From contig CAVTTR010000003.1 of NCBI GenBank assembly GCA_963737745.1, positions 1 to 64,000 on the forward strand: a stretch of DNA of 64,000 nt. The letters are read 5' to 3'. The first letter of the stretch is position 1. Every line of letters starts with the position of its first letter. A program made the position numbers and the translations under genes. Below the pieces are notes generated by a model that saw only the letters and a list, made by a program, of their open reading frames with translations, was not told the origin of the DNA and did no database searches. Positions 7,778 through 16,099 of the stretch are shown here, piece after piece. The DNA is from Bog-473 sp963737745. GTDB lineage: Bacteria; Actinomycetota; Acidimicrobiia; Acidimicrobiales; RAAP-2.

Positions 7778-10700
7778 TCAGAACTGTCGCTCGTTCGGGC
7801 TCGATAGCGTCCCCGTGTAACCGAGCGTTGGATCAGGGGTGTACACAGCCACACTCGGCGGTCCTACCGTGGGGTTGCCCACGCTTTCCATTCCCAGCGT
7901 GATGGTCAGCGTGTTATTACCATTCCAATGGATCCTGCTGTTATTAAAGGTCATCGGGCCATTGAAGTAGCCGGTGTGGCCAAGATCGATAGAGCCGAAG
8001 TGGAACCCGCCCACGCAGTCCACCGAGTCGCTCACACCGGTGATCATTCCATCTCCGCCGGGGGCTTCGTTGGCCCACACGACCACATTCGGCCCCGTGA
8101 GGTCTGGGTAATTAGACGAGGTCCAGTTGGAGCAGAACCTACTCAAATTTGGCGGGGTCGTGTAGGTGACCACAATGGTGTCGCCCTGGCTAGCCCGACC
8201 CGGATTACCCACGTTGTTTGTTGTGAATGATCCGGCGATAGCAGTAGTCGAAGTAACGGTAATGGGCTCGGCCGAACACCCACTGACGGCAGCATCGTTA
8301 TTGGAATCACCCGAGTAGGAGGCCACAAAGTAATAGGTCCCAGCGCTGGTGGCCGTCCAGCTAGGCGAATTCGGCACGCTGCCGTTGGTGACGGTCAGCG
8401 GTCCGAGCGTGGTGACGAGTCCAGAACAGCTCGCACTTGCGTACACGCTGTAGGTAACAGCGCCTCCGGCGCTCGTGGTCGCGCCGGCCAGCGTCGCAGT
8501 GTCATGGACGGCTCCTCCTATAGCGACGGTCGTGGCCGACAACTGGGTGGAGATGGTCGGTGCATTAGGGCTCACGGTGACCGGCTCGGCCGAACAACCA
8601 CTGGTGACTGGAGCATTATTGGCATCGCCTGAGTATGAGGCGACGAAATAGTCTGTTCCTGCGCTGGTGGCCGTCCAGGTGGGCGAGTTGGGAACGATGC
8701 CGTTGGTGACCGTGACCGGGCCGAGCGTGCCGATCTGGCCCGAGCAGTTGGCACTTGAGTAGACGTTGTACGTCACCGTACCTCCGGCGTTGCTGGACCC
8801 CGAGAGGGTTGCCATATCGTGGTCGCTGCCCCCGATGTTCACCGTCGTGCTCGACAATTGCGTAGCAATGGACGGGGCATTTTGGTTAACGCTGACCGGG
8901 TCTGCTGCACAGCCGCTGCTCGCCGAAGCATTGCTGGCATCACCCGAATACAAGGCAACGAAGTAGTCAGTGCCGGAAGGACCCACGGCGGTCCAGCTCG
9001 GGGAGTGAGGAACGCTCCCGTTGGTGACCGTCACCGCACCGATCGTGGTAATCAGCCCGGAACAGTCGGCATTCGAGTAGACGCTGTATGTCACGGTGCC
9101 GCCTGCGGTGAGAGTGACACCCGAAAGCGACGCCGTGTCATACATGGAACTTCCGATCGGCACGGACGGAGTGGACGCCTGCGTCGTCACGGTCGAAACG
9201 TTGGTGCTCACTACGACCGGGTCGGCGGCACAGGCGCTGTCAGTTGGGGCATTGTTCGGGTCACCTGCATACGAGGCAACGAAGTAATCTGTCTGAGCGG
9301 GACCAGTGGCCGTCCAGTCGGGAGAACGAGGAACGACCCCGTTGATGACAGTCACAGGTCCAAGGCTGGTTATCAGCGCTGAACAGTTGGCACTCCCATA
9401 AACGCGGTAGGTGACCGTGCCTGCGGGCACGGTGGTTGAATTTGACAGGGTCGCCGTGTCGTGGATTGTGGCGCCAATCGCCACTGATTGAACCGAGGCA
9501 GCGGTAGTGATGATTGGCTGGTCCTGACTGACGGTGACTGGTTCTGCAGCACAGCCAGTCGTCGCCGGGGCGTTATCCGTGTCGCCCGAGTAGGTGACGA
9601 CGAAGTAATCCGTGCCCGCGGCACCAGTGGCGGTCCAGTCGGGCGAATTCGGGACACTGCCGTTCGTCACGGCGACAGGAGCGAGCGAGCTGATGAGGGC
9701 CGTGCAGTTGGAACTCCCGTAGATCATGTACGTGACCGTGCCACCTGCCGTGCCGGTGGATCCCACCATTGCCGCCGTGTCGTGGACCGTCGCCCCCATC
9801 GCCACCGTCGTGGCTGACAACTGGGTAGAGATGGACGGTACGTCTTGGGTAACGGTGATGGGTTCCGCACTGCAACCGCTCGTTACGGCAGAGTTGTTGG
9901 CGTCCCCCGAGTAAGAGACCACGAAGTAGTACGTTGCGGGGTTTCCAGCCGCGGTCCACGGGGCTGAATCCGGAATGTTTCCGTTTATCACCGTCGAGGG
10001 GCCGAGCGTTGCGACGAGACCCCCACCGCCACTGGCGCACGTGGCGTTGTTGAAGACGTTGTAGGTGACTGAACCGCTCGCATTGGCGCTGGCACCCGAC
10101 AGGAGAGCGGTGTCATAAGCCGTACTCCCAATAGCCACGCTTGTAGCTGAGAGCTGTGTCGAGATGGTCGGGGAATTTTGCGTGACGATGATCGGCTCGG
10201 CACCACACCCACCGGATGCCGCCTGATCGTCCGCATCGCCCGAGTACGCCGCCACGAAGTAGTACGTCCCAGCATTCCCTGTCGCGGTCCAAACCGGTGA
10301 AGCAGGAACGGTTCCATTCGTCACCGTCACCGGGCCGAGGGTGGTGACGAGCCCCCCGCCGCCACCGGTGCAGGTGGCGTTGTCATAGACAGAGTACGTC
10401 ACGGAGCCGCTGGCGTTGGCGCTTGCTCCTGAAAGGATCGCGGTATCAAAGGCCGATCCCCCTATGGCTGACGAGGAGGCCGACAGCTGGGTGGAGATAC
10501 TGGGTGTGCTCAGGCTCGGGGGAGGGGGTGGAGTCGGCGTGGCGGGAGGATTCGGAGTTGGCGGAGCGGGGGCAGCGGGCGAGGTCGGTGCCGGTGGTTC
10601 GGTTGGGGGAGTCGGTGACGACGCCGGCGGGCTGGGCGGGACGTCACCGCTTGGAACGACCGTGGTCGGCTGAGACGGCGGACTTGGGCTATTGGCACTT

Positions 10701-12520
10701 ACGGTGATCGGCTCCGCAGCACACCCACTGGATACTGAACCGTTGTTGTTATCGCCAGAATAAAAGGCGACGAAGTAATAGGTGCCCGACGACGTGGGAG
10801 TCCAAGCGGGTGAATCGGGCACATTTCCGCCAAGGACCGTGACCGGGGCCAGGGAGGTAACGAGACCAGAGCTGCTCGCGCAGTTTGCGTTGTCAAACAC
10901 GTCGAAGACGACGGTGCCACCCGCTGTGGCGGTGGCTCCTGAAAGAACGGCAGTGTCATGAACCGGGTTGCCGGTCGTTGTGGCAGTGGCGGAGAGCTGG
11001 GTGACGATGACCGGTGATTGGGGATTCACCGTTATGGGGTCGGCGGCGCACGCACTCACCGTCGCAGCGTTGTTCGCGTCTCCCGAATACGAGACCACGA
11101 AGTAGTACGTCCCAGCGGTTCCAGTAGGCGTCCAGGTCGGCGAGTCTGCAACGTTGCCGTCTGTAACGGCCACGGGACCCAACGTCGCCACGAGGCCACC
11201 GTTGGCGCTCGAACAGGTAGCGTTGTCATAGACGGCGTACGTGACTGCGCCTCCGGCGTTGGCACTAACTCCTGTAAGTCGAGCAGCGTCATAGATCGCC
11301 CCACCGAGGGGAACGGTACTGGCCGAAAGCGTCATTGAGATGGAGGGTCCATTGTGACCTCCCACGGGAGCCTTGGTGCCGGATGGAGCCGTTGCGGTGG
11401 CAAGGACATTATTTCCATGGGGCTGAATGGGCACCTGACCCGCCACGAGGGCACCGGCCGCCAGCGTCCCGGTCAGTGCGGTCGTTTGCGTTGCGAGCAC
11501 CGCTACCCGGCCCAGGTTGCCGATCTGGCTTACGAAGGGAAAGTCGAATAACCACGACACCGGGCCGATGATCCAACGCAATCGACCCAACGACACATTC
11601 AGGAACGCTCGAACAACAACCGGATCAAACTGGGTCCCGGCACACCTAGTGAGCTCGTTGCGGGCGTCCGCGGGGCTGGACGCGCTCTTGTATGAACGCA
11701 CGGCCGTCATAACCTCAAAGGTGTCAGCGACAGCCACGATGCGAGCCCCGAGGGAAATATCATTGCCAGCGAGCCCGTAGGGGTAGCCGGTGCCGTCGAA
11801 GCTCTCGTGATGCTGTTCGACGGTCATGGCCCAATCCCCGAGCCATGCTTTAAGCGGAGCGATAAGACGACCCCCCTCCAACGGATGTTGACGGAGCGTC
11901 GCCCACTCTTCGTCGCTCGGCTTTCCCGCCTTGTTCAAGATGTCGGGGTGGACGGACATTTTGCCGATGTCGTGGAGCAGTGCCGACCAGCGCAGCCGGT
12001 CACGATCGTCTTGGGAAAGTCGCATCTCATCGGCGATGAGGTCGGCAAACGACCGGACTCGTTCAGAGTGGCCCCGGGTGCGCCTGTCATGTTGCCCAAG
12101 GGCAGTCGCCAGCGCCAGAATCTCGATGGCAGCATTGTTCAGGTCGCTAGTGGGTGAAACCTCACCAGACCGGATTTGCCGATCGAGGCTGCGCGTCGAT
12201 CCCAATCTCCTCAGAACGGCGAGGCGTGACGGCGCCTTGTCGGGAAATAGCATCGACATGTTCAGGAGCGCAGCGAGCGGCAACAGTCGACGGGAGAGCC
12301 GCCCGGCTCCAATGGCGGCAACGGCCGCCGTGCCCAGAACACCAATCCACCACAGGACCTCAGCGAGGACTGAGTGCGGGCGAGGCATCAGGTGAGACAA
12401 AGCAAAGGCGATCGCCGCTGACACGGCAATCGGAATCGCGACCACGATGGTAGAGACCAACAGGCTGGTTCGGGAAAATGACTTCCACCGACGGCCAGAA
12501 TCGTTACTGGGTTGCGCCAC
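7778..12520 (-). CDS. Membrane HD-GYP phosphohydrolase fused to nine Ig-like repeats
   Basis: About 1580 residues. Two N-terminal TM helices (about 19-42 and 51-73) precede an HD-GYP domain with an intact HDIGK metal motif (His183/Asp184) and HHES-DGTGYP (about 237-247), as in c-di-GMP phosphodiesterases such as RpfG. A third TM helix (about 338-361) leads to nine repeats of 105-111 residues with the core YYFVxxYSGDxNN, each holding two conserved Cys that could pair as a disulfide. A Pro/Thr/Ser linker separates repeats two and three, and a 150-residue tail follows. GTG 12520 is preferred over GTG 12550 because AGAGGA lies 9 nt upstream. The expected topology is catalytic domain inside, repeats outside. 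Confidence 0.88.
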   Translation of the reverse strand: MAQPSNDSGRRWKSFSRTSLLVSTIVVAIPIAVSAAIAFALSHLMPRPHSVLAEVLWWIGVLGTAAVAAIGAGRLSRRLLPLAALLNMSMLFPDKAPSRLAVLRRLGSTRSLDRQIRSGEVSPTSDLNNAAIEILALATALGQHDRRTRGHSERVRSFADLIADEMRLSQDDRDRLRWSALLHDIGKMSVHPDILNKAGKPSDEEWATLRQHPLEGGRLIAPLKAWLGDWAMTVEQHHESFDGTGYPYGLAGNDISLGARIVAVADTFEVMTAVRSYKSASSPADARNELTRCAGTQFDPVVVRAFLNVSLGRLRWIIGPVSWLFDFPFVSQIGNLGRVAVLATQTTALTGTLAAGALVAGQVPIQPHGNNVLATATAPSGTKAPVGGHNGPSISMTLSASTVPLGGAIYDAARLTGVSANAGGAVTYAVYDNATCSSANGGLVATLGPVAVTDGNVADSPTWTPTGTAGTYYFVVSYSGDANNAATVSACAADPITVNPQSPVIVTQLSATATTTGNPVHDTAVLSGATATAGGTVVFDVFDNANCASSSGLVTSLAPVTVLGGNVPDSPAWTPTSSGTYYFVAFYSGDNNNGSVSSGCAAEPITVSANSPSPPSQPTTVVPSGDVPPSPPASSPTPPTEPPAPTSPAAPAPPTPNPPATPTPPPPPSLSTPSISTQLSASSSAIGGSAFDTAILSGASANASGSVTYSVYDNATCTGGGGGLVTTLGPVTVTNGTVPASPVWTATGNAGTYYFVAAYSGDADDQAASGGCGAEPIIVTQNSPTISTQLSATSVAIGSTAYDTALLSGASANASGSVTYNVFNNATCASGGGGLVATLGPSTVINGNIPDSAPWTAAGNPATYYFVVSYSGDANNSAVTSGCSAEPITVTQDVPSISTQLSATTVAMGATVHDTAAMVGSTGTAGGTVTYMIYGSSNCTALISSLAPVAVTNGSVPNSPDWTATGAAGTDYFVVTYSGDTDNAPATTGCAAEPVTVSQDQPIITTAASVQSVAIGATIHDTATLSNSTTVPAGTVTYRVYGSANCSALITSLGPVTVINGVVPRSPDWTATGPAQTDYFVASYAGDPNNAPTDSACAADPVVVSTNVSTVTTQASTPSVPIGSSMYDTASLSGVTLTAGGTVTYSVYSNADCSGLITTIGAVTVTNGSVPHSPSWTAVGPSGTDYFVALYSGDASNASASSGCAADPVSVNQNAPSIATQLSSTTVNIGGSDHDMATLSGSSNAGGTVTYNVYSSANCSGQIGTLGPVTVTNGIVPNSPTWTATSAGTDYFVASYSGDANNAPVTSGCSAEPVTVSPNAPTISTQLSATTVAIGGAVHDTATLAGATTSAGGAVTYSVYASASCSGLVTTLGPLTVTNGSVPNSPSWTATSAGTYYFVASYSGDSNNDAAVSGCSAEPITVTSTTAIAGSFTTNNVGNPGRASQGDTIVVTYTTPPNLSRFCSNWTSSNYPDLTGPNVVVWANEAPGGDGMITGVSDSVDCVGGFHFGSIDLGHTGYFNGPMTFNNSRIHWNGNNTLTITLGMESVGNPTVGPPSVAVYTPDPTLGYTGTLSSPNERQF
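8240..11345 (-). repeat. Tandem Ig-like repeat array (nine units of about 315-335 bp)
   Basis: Inside the HD-GYP gene, nine divergent copies of one coding unit follow each other, with a proline-rich spacer at about 10505-10695 between the second and third units counted from the N-terminus. Units differ by many substitutions but keep HDTA, GTVTYxVY, VPxSPxWTA, SYSGD and a CxAEPITV end. Downstream units three to nine are the most alike, suggesting expansion by duplication. Confidence 0.85.
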
Positions 12521-13082
12521 GACTATCGGTCCTCTTTGTGGCAGCGGCACGCAGAAGGTTCAGAACGAATGATCTTGTTGCGCGACATTGTCGTCACTGC
12601 CCGGAGTAATATCAATCCCCCAGAGTTGCTGTAGTTCACTTTGCTCACCAGAGTCGTTCGATCATGTCGGCAGGGCGCGAGGCCGTTCGCGATCGTTCGC
12701 CGCCAACTAAGCGTGGCCGCAAAGCCTCTCCGGGATATCCACCCGATCCCAACAAGAACCCAATTGTTGCGAGAGAGGCGTATCGAACTGGCGCTACTTC
12801 CCGTTGCGGTTCATCAAAATAGTTCTGCCGCGGTCAGATTGACCCGCACCATGGCCTGAACCCCTGTGACGTCATGCATCCGTCGCGCAGGAAGAAGGTT
12901 TCCTGCGCCGCTGAATGGACCAACGAAACAGGTGCCTAACTTTCGCGTGCGCCTTGACGTTGGCGCGACCGCTATCTACGGTGCTCTTGGAGACCACGTG
13001 GTGGCTGTCGCTCTTTGCTCGGCGGACCGGATTCTCGAATTGGCAGCCTGGAACACATCAACAACCTCCCCCAGGAGAGACC
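12521..13082. other. Divergent intergenic region (about 560 bp), no gene seen
   Basis: It separates the HD-GYP gene (-) from the TIGR03083 gene (+) and must hold both promoters. Open frames here are short and Arg/Thr-rich. No RNA gene or long hairpin was found. A TAATAT-like element lies near 12605-12612, but I cannot assign it. Confidence 0.4.
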
Positions 13083-13823
13083 ATGAGCGAGTCAGGCACT
13101 CTAGGACCAACCGTCGACTGGCTCGGGGCGATTGAACACGATGCCGCCGCACTGAACAGTGCGGCGGTGGCCGCGATGGCCGATGCCCCGATCCCCGGTT
13201 GTCCTGGCTGGACCGTCACTGACCTCTTGGAGCACGTCGGGTCGGTGTTCTATCGAGCCTCTCTCATCATCGGGGAGAACCGCGAGCACCGGCCCCACCG
13301 AAGCGAGACTACGGCCCCTACCGGGGATCCTTTTGGTTGGTACGAGAAGGGTCGCGTGTCAATCTTGTCGGTCCTGCGTGCCGCCGATCCATCGTCAAAC
13401 TACTGGACGTTTCGAGGACCGAATCCGCTCCGCTGGTGGCTACGACGACTGGCAAACGAGGCCTCCATTCATCGGGTCGACGCTGAACAGGCGGCAGGGA
13501 TGGCGAGCATCATCGACCCAGGGTCGGCGATCGACGGCATTGACGAAAAGTTAGAGACCTACCTACCGGTGATCGCGATCCAAAAGCCGACCGAGCGCCC
13601 CGTTACAGTTTCATTGCGTACTGATGAGTTCGGTGTCGAGTGGACAATCACGATTGACAACGAAGTCACGGTACGACAACACGGCGCGCCGGCTGATGCC
13701 ACTGTCAGGGGGGCCCCCGACAATCTCTACTTGTGGTTGTGGGACCGCGCGCCCGTCGGGCGCGTCCAGGTCGAAGGTGATCCCGCTGCCGCAGAGGCAT
13801 TGCGCGCCGCCGGACGAGTCTGA
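13083..13823 (+). CDS. Maleylpyruvate isomerase-like (TIGR03083/DinB-fold) protein
   Basis: 246 residues. The N-terminal helical-bundle signature is clear: DWLGAIEHDAAALNSAA, then PGCPGWTVTDLLEHVGSVFY, followed by NEASIHRVDAE and a C-terminal SCP2-like half ending VEGDPAAAEALRAAGRV. This matches the actinobacterial TIGR03083 family with an N-terminal MDMPI domain. ATG 13083 has AGGAGA at 13073-13078; the longer frame from 12915 is not supported. Family members are linked to mycothiol-dependent isomerases or transferases, but most have no known substrate. It is monocistronic, convergent to the SDR. Confidence 0.85.
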   Translation: MSESGTLGPTVDWLGAIEHDAAALNSAAVAAMADAPIPGCPGWTVTDLLEHVGSVFYRASLIIGENREHRPHRSETTAPTGDPFGWYEKGRVSILSVLRAADPSSNYWTFRGPNPLRWWLRRLANEASIHRVDAEQAAGMASIIDPGSAIDGIDEKLETYLPVIAIQKPTERPVTVSLRTDEFGVEWTITIDNEVTVRQHGAPADATVRGAPDNLYLWLWDRAPVGRVQVEGDPAAAEALRAAGRV

Positions 13824-14031
13824 CTCACGGGTTTTGGACGCGAACAACCACGACGTAGGCCATTGACTTGACGGGCGTCCTCACGGAGGTGCAACGCCTG
13901 ACTTGTTGACGATCAATGTGAAACAGTGGCGATCCGATTGGGCCGGCTTCATCCAATCCCTTCATGACCTACGTGGAGTGCGCCGGCGAACCTGAATCGC
14001 GCGTCGGATCACGCAAAGGGACAGGGCCGGA

Positions 14032-14915
14032 TCAGCCCCCCTGGCCGTACATCGCTGGTCGATCTGGAGTGGGCCAGTCAGGAAGGAGGCCCAGATCACC
14101 GCAGAGCTGCTGCGCCTCAACTCGCGGGCATCGTTGGCGAGGCGTGCGTCTGCGGCGTCGGGGTTGCGCACGATCCAGGACACCGCGGCACCTACGGCGT
14201 CGGGCGGAGGACCAGAGGAGGTGTCGAAGTCGAAACCGAACCCAGCCATGTCCTGGGCCATGCGTTCGGTGGCGATATAACCCGGCTGCACGTTGTAGGT
14301 GCGAATGCCACGGTCGCCCAGTTCGAGCCACAAAATTCCTGCGATCCGGTGTAGAGCTCCCTTGCTGAAGCCGTATCCGATTCCCCATCCGCCGCTGCCG
14401 GCCGGGGCTGTCGGATCGTGCGTGCCGGCACCCGAGGAGATGTTGACAATGATCCCCGATCCGCGTTCGAGCATTCCAGGCAGAAACTCTTGAATGAGCG
14501 CCAGCGGAGACATGACATTCGCCTCGAGATGACGGTCCAGCAGCTCCAAGGGCGTATCGATAAATCGGTCCATGTGCCCAGGTCCGATGTAGCGGCCGTT
14601 GTTAACGAGCACGTCGATCGGGCCCCATTCGGCCAGAACGGACTGGGCCGCGGCAATGACACTGGCCCGGTCGGTCAGGTCGGCCGGGACGGTCAATGAG
14701 CGCACGCCTTCCGATTCGACCAGTTGCGAGGTCGAAGACAACGAGCCGGGTAAGGGGCTGGTATCGGACTTGGCGAGAGTCGACGAGTGCTCGCGGGACT
14801 CGCCTTCCTGCACGGTCCGAGCGGTGAGGGCAATGTCGTATCCGGCCTTTGCCAGATGGACGGCTATCGCCTTGCCGATCCCCCGGCTGGCCCCAGTAAC
14901 AAATGCGGATGGCAC
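14032..14915 (-). pseudogene. SDR-family oxidoreductase with a frame break near the C-terminus
   Basis: Starts at GTG 14915 (VPSAFVTGASRGIGKAIAV). It shows the SDR motifs TGASRGIG, NNGR (in place of NNAG), NISSGAG and YGFSK, and an insertion of about 25 residues after strand 2. The start frame runs to 13962 with an implausible Arg-rich tail. Changing frame at about 14120-14130 instead gives VEAQQLCGDLGLLPDWPT and a stop at 14032, which looks like the family C-terminus. The net excess is two bases, explained by two extra bases near 14122 and 14126-14128. If the break is a sequencing error, the product is an intact SDR of about 293 residues. Confidence 0.75.
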
Positions 14916-14998
14916 GATTTTCGTTCTACCACACTTCGAACGTCGTGGTTGGTGCGAATGAAAGGCAAGGTTATGACCCGGAAGATACGGTGGGGACT

Positions 14999-15208
14999 GT
15001 GCCTGAAGAATCCAACCTTCAATCGCGTGGCATTGCCGAGGCTCTGCGAACGGCCATGAGGTCTCGCTCAATGATGAAGGAACTGTTGGCCACCCTCGAG
15101 GGAAAAGGGATCCTGACGGCTGGCGAGGTGGAAGGCATCGAGGCCAGAGCGGAGGAACTCACGAACGCTGCAGTGGAGGAGCTCCGAGGGACGACGACAA
15201 CCGAGTAG
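14999..15208 (+). CDS. Small helical hypothetical protein
   Basis: A 69-residue frame from GTG 14999: charged, strongly helical, with the core EALRTAMRSRSMMKELLATLEGKGILTAGEVEGIEARAEE, split here as EALRTAMRSRSMMKELLATL and GKGILTAGEVEGIEARAEEL. Composition is protein-like, unlike neighbouring shadow frames. The ribosome site is weak (GGTGGGG at 14989-14995). It lies between the start of the SDR gene and a convergent HicB-like gene. No family was recognised. Confidence 0.5.
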   Translation: MPEESNLQSRGIAEALRTAMRSRSMMKELLATLEGKGILTAGEVEGIEARAEELTNAAVEELRGTTTTE

Positions 15209-15226
15209 ATGACTCGAGCGATTAGA

Positions 15227-15445
15227 TCACCGCGGAATCCTGCGTCTCTCTTCGACGGCGATTGAGAGATCAAAACTTCCCTCATCGACTTCGAGCGCTA
15301 CTGCGATGGCCTTCCTCGCAACAGCGGGCACATCGTCTCGGGTTCGAGCCCGCATGTTGACACCGGGAATCCCATCCACGCTGATCGTCAACCAGCCTCC
15401 CGTGCCGTATGCGGCGCGGACCGTGTAAAGAATTCGCGGTGCCAC
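15227..15445 (-). CDS. Short HicB-like fold protein
   Basis: 72 residues: an initial strand RILYTVRAAYGTGGWLTISV, then GIPGVNMRARTRDDVPAVARKAIAVALEVDE, laid out as beta-beta-beta-alpha in the manner of HicB/DUF1902 antitoxin N-domains, where a helical segment follows a partial RNase-H-like sheet. It starts at GTG 15445, just after an in-frame TAG. No DNA-binding tail and no HicA toxin of about 60 residues is visible next to it, so it is either an orphan antitoxin-like protein or an unrelated small protein sharing the fold. Confidence 0.5.
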   Translation of the reverse strand: MAPRILYTVRAAYGTGGWLTISVDGIPGVNMRARTRDDVPAVARKAIAVALEVDEGSFDLSIAVEERRRIPR

Positions 15446-15659
15446 AGCGGCAAGCTATCGCCCGTTCGCGATCTTGTCGCGGTATTGTCACGCGGACAGA
15501 CGCTCGGAAAGGCCGCACCATCAGGATCTCCTCCACGGTGATTCCGTCGATCGTGGTCTCCTCGACATCGATCGGCTCACCAGGACCGCCCGGCACGTCG
15601 GGCTGATTGGGCTCGGGTTCGGGAGGTTCGATTGGAGTGGGGTCTCCGGGAATGGTCAT
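15282..15659 (-). CDS. Hypothetical protein with acidic Pro-rich N-terminus
   Basis: The frame begins MTIPGDPTPIEPPEPEPNQP and keeps a Pro/Glu/Asp-rich style for about 45 residues (through VEETTIDGITVEEI), after which it becomes Arg/Cys-rich and overlaps the HicB-like gene by 164 bases. The N-terminal part looks real, while the C-terminal half looks like a shadow of the neighbouring frame. A shorter true product or another frame break is likely. No function is proposed. Confidence 0.35.
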   Translation of the reverse strand: MTIPGDPTPIEPPEPEPNQPDVPGGPGEPIDVEETTIDGITVEEILMVRPFRASVRVTIPRQDRERAIACRCGTANSLHGPRRIRHGRLVDDQRGWDSRCQHAGSNPRRCARCCEEGHRSSARSR

Positions 15660-15718
15660 AGAGGTCGCCTACCCCGCGACCATCGATCGAAACAATCGGA
15701 TCAGCGTCCGAGCGAGCG

Positions 15719-15895
15719 TTAACTCCACAAGATGGCGGCGGAGAGAAGCGCCAATCCTGCCGAAACCAACACCGCGTAGTAGGTGCGCGTGCTCAGCGAG
15801 ACCAAAGCGGCCACGCCGAACACGATAAGGGCAATAAGTGCAAAGAGCTGCTCGGTATTGGCGCTGGGGGTGACGATAGTTGCGAGGAAGCTCAT
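15719..15895 (-). CDS. Small two-helix membrane protein
   Basis: A 58-residue protein: MSFLATIVTPSANTEQL, then a first hydrophobic helix (FALIALIVFGVAALVSL), a short polar turn STRTYY, and a second helix (AVLVSAGLALLSAAILW). The start is ATG 15895, and the ribosome site is weak. Two well-spaced TM helices over only 58 codons argue for a real gene. It diverges from the GGDEF/EAL gene. No family was recognised. Confidence 0.55.
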   Translation of the reverse strand: MSFLATIVTPSANTEQLFALIALIVFGVAALVSLSTRTYYAVLVSAGLALLSAAILWS

Positions 15896-16099
15896 GGCCA
15901 GTTGTTACCCGGGCGAAATCCGCCCAAACGGGCACGGAGAGGACAATCGAAAGACAAATGCCCATGCTCGCGCCGTCGATCTGGTACTTGTGCCCTTGAA
16001 ATAGCGGTTGGGACCAGGCGGTTGTGCAGACGTTGGGGAGAGGTCGCCCGCCCATTGGGGGCTGACTGGGACAATACGACTGATGAATCGCCCCAATTG

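Noticed and set aside
8240..11345. CRISPR-like or satellite repeats
   Set aside because: The repeats are about 320 bp, coding and divergent, and they encode Ig-like domains.
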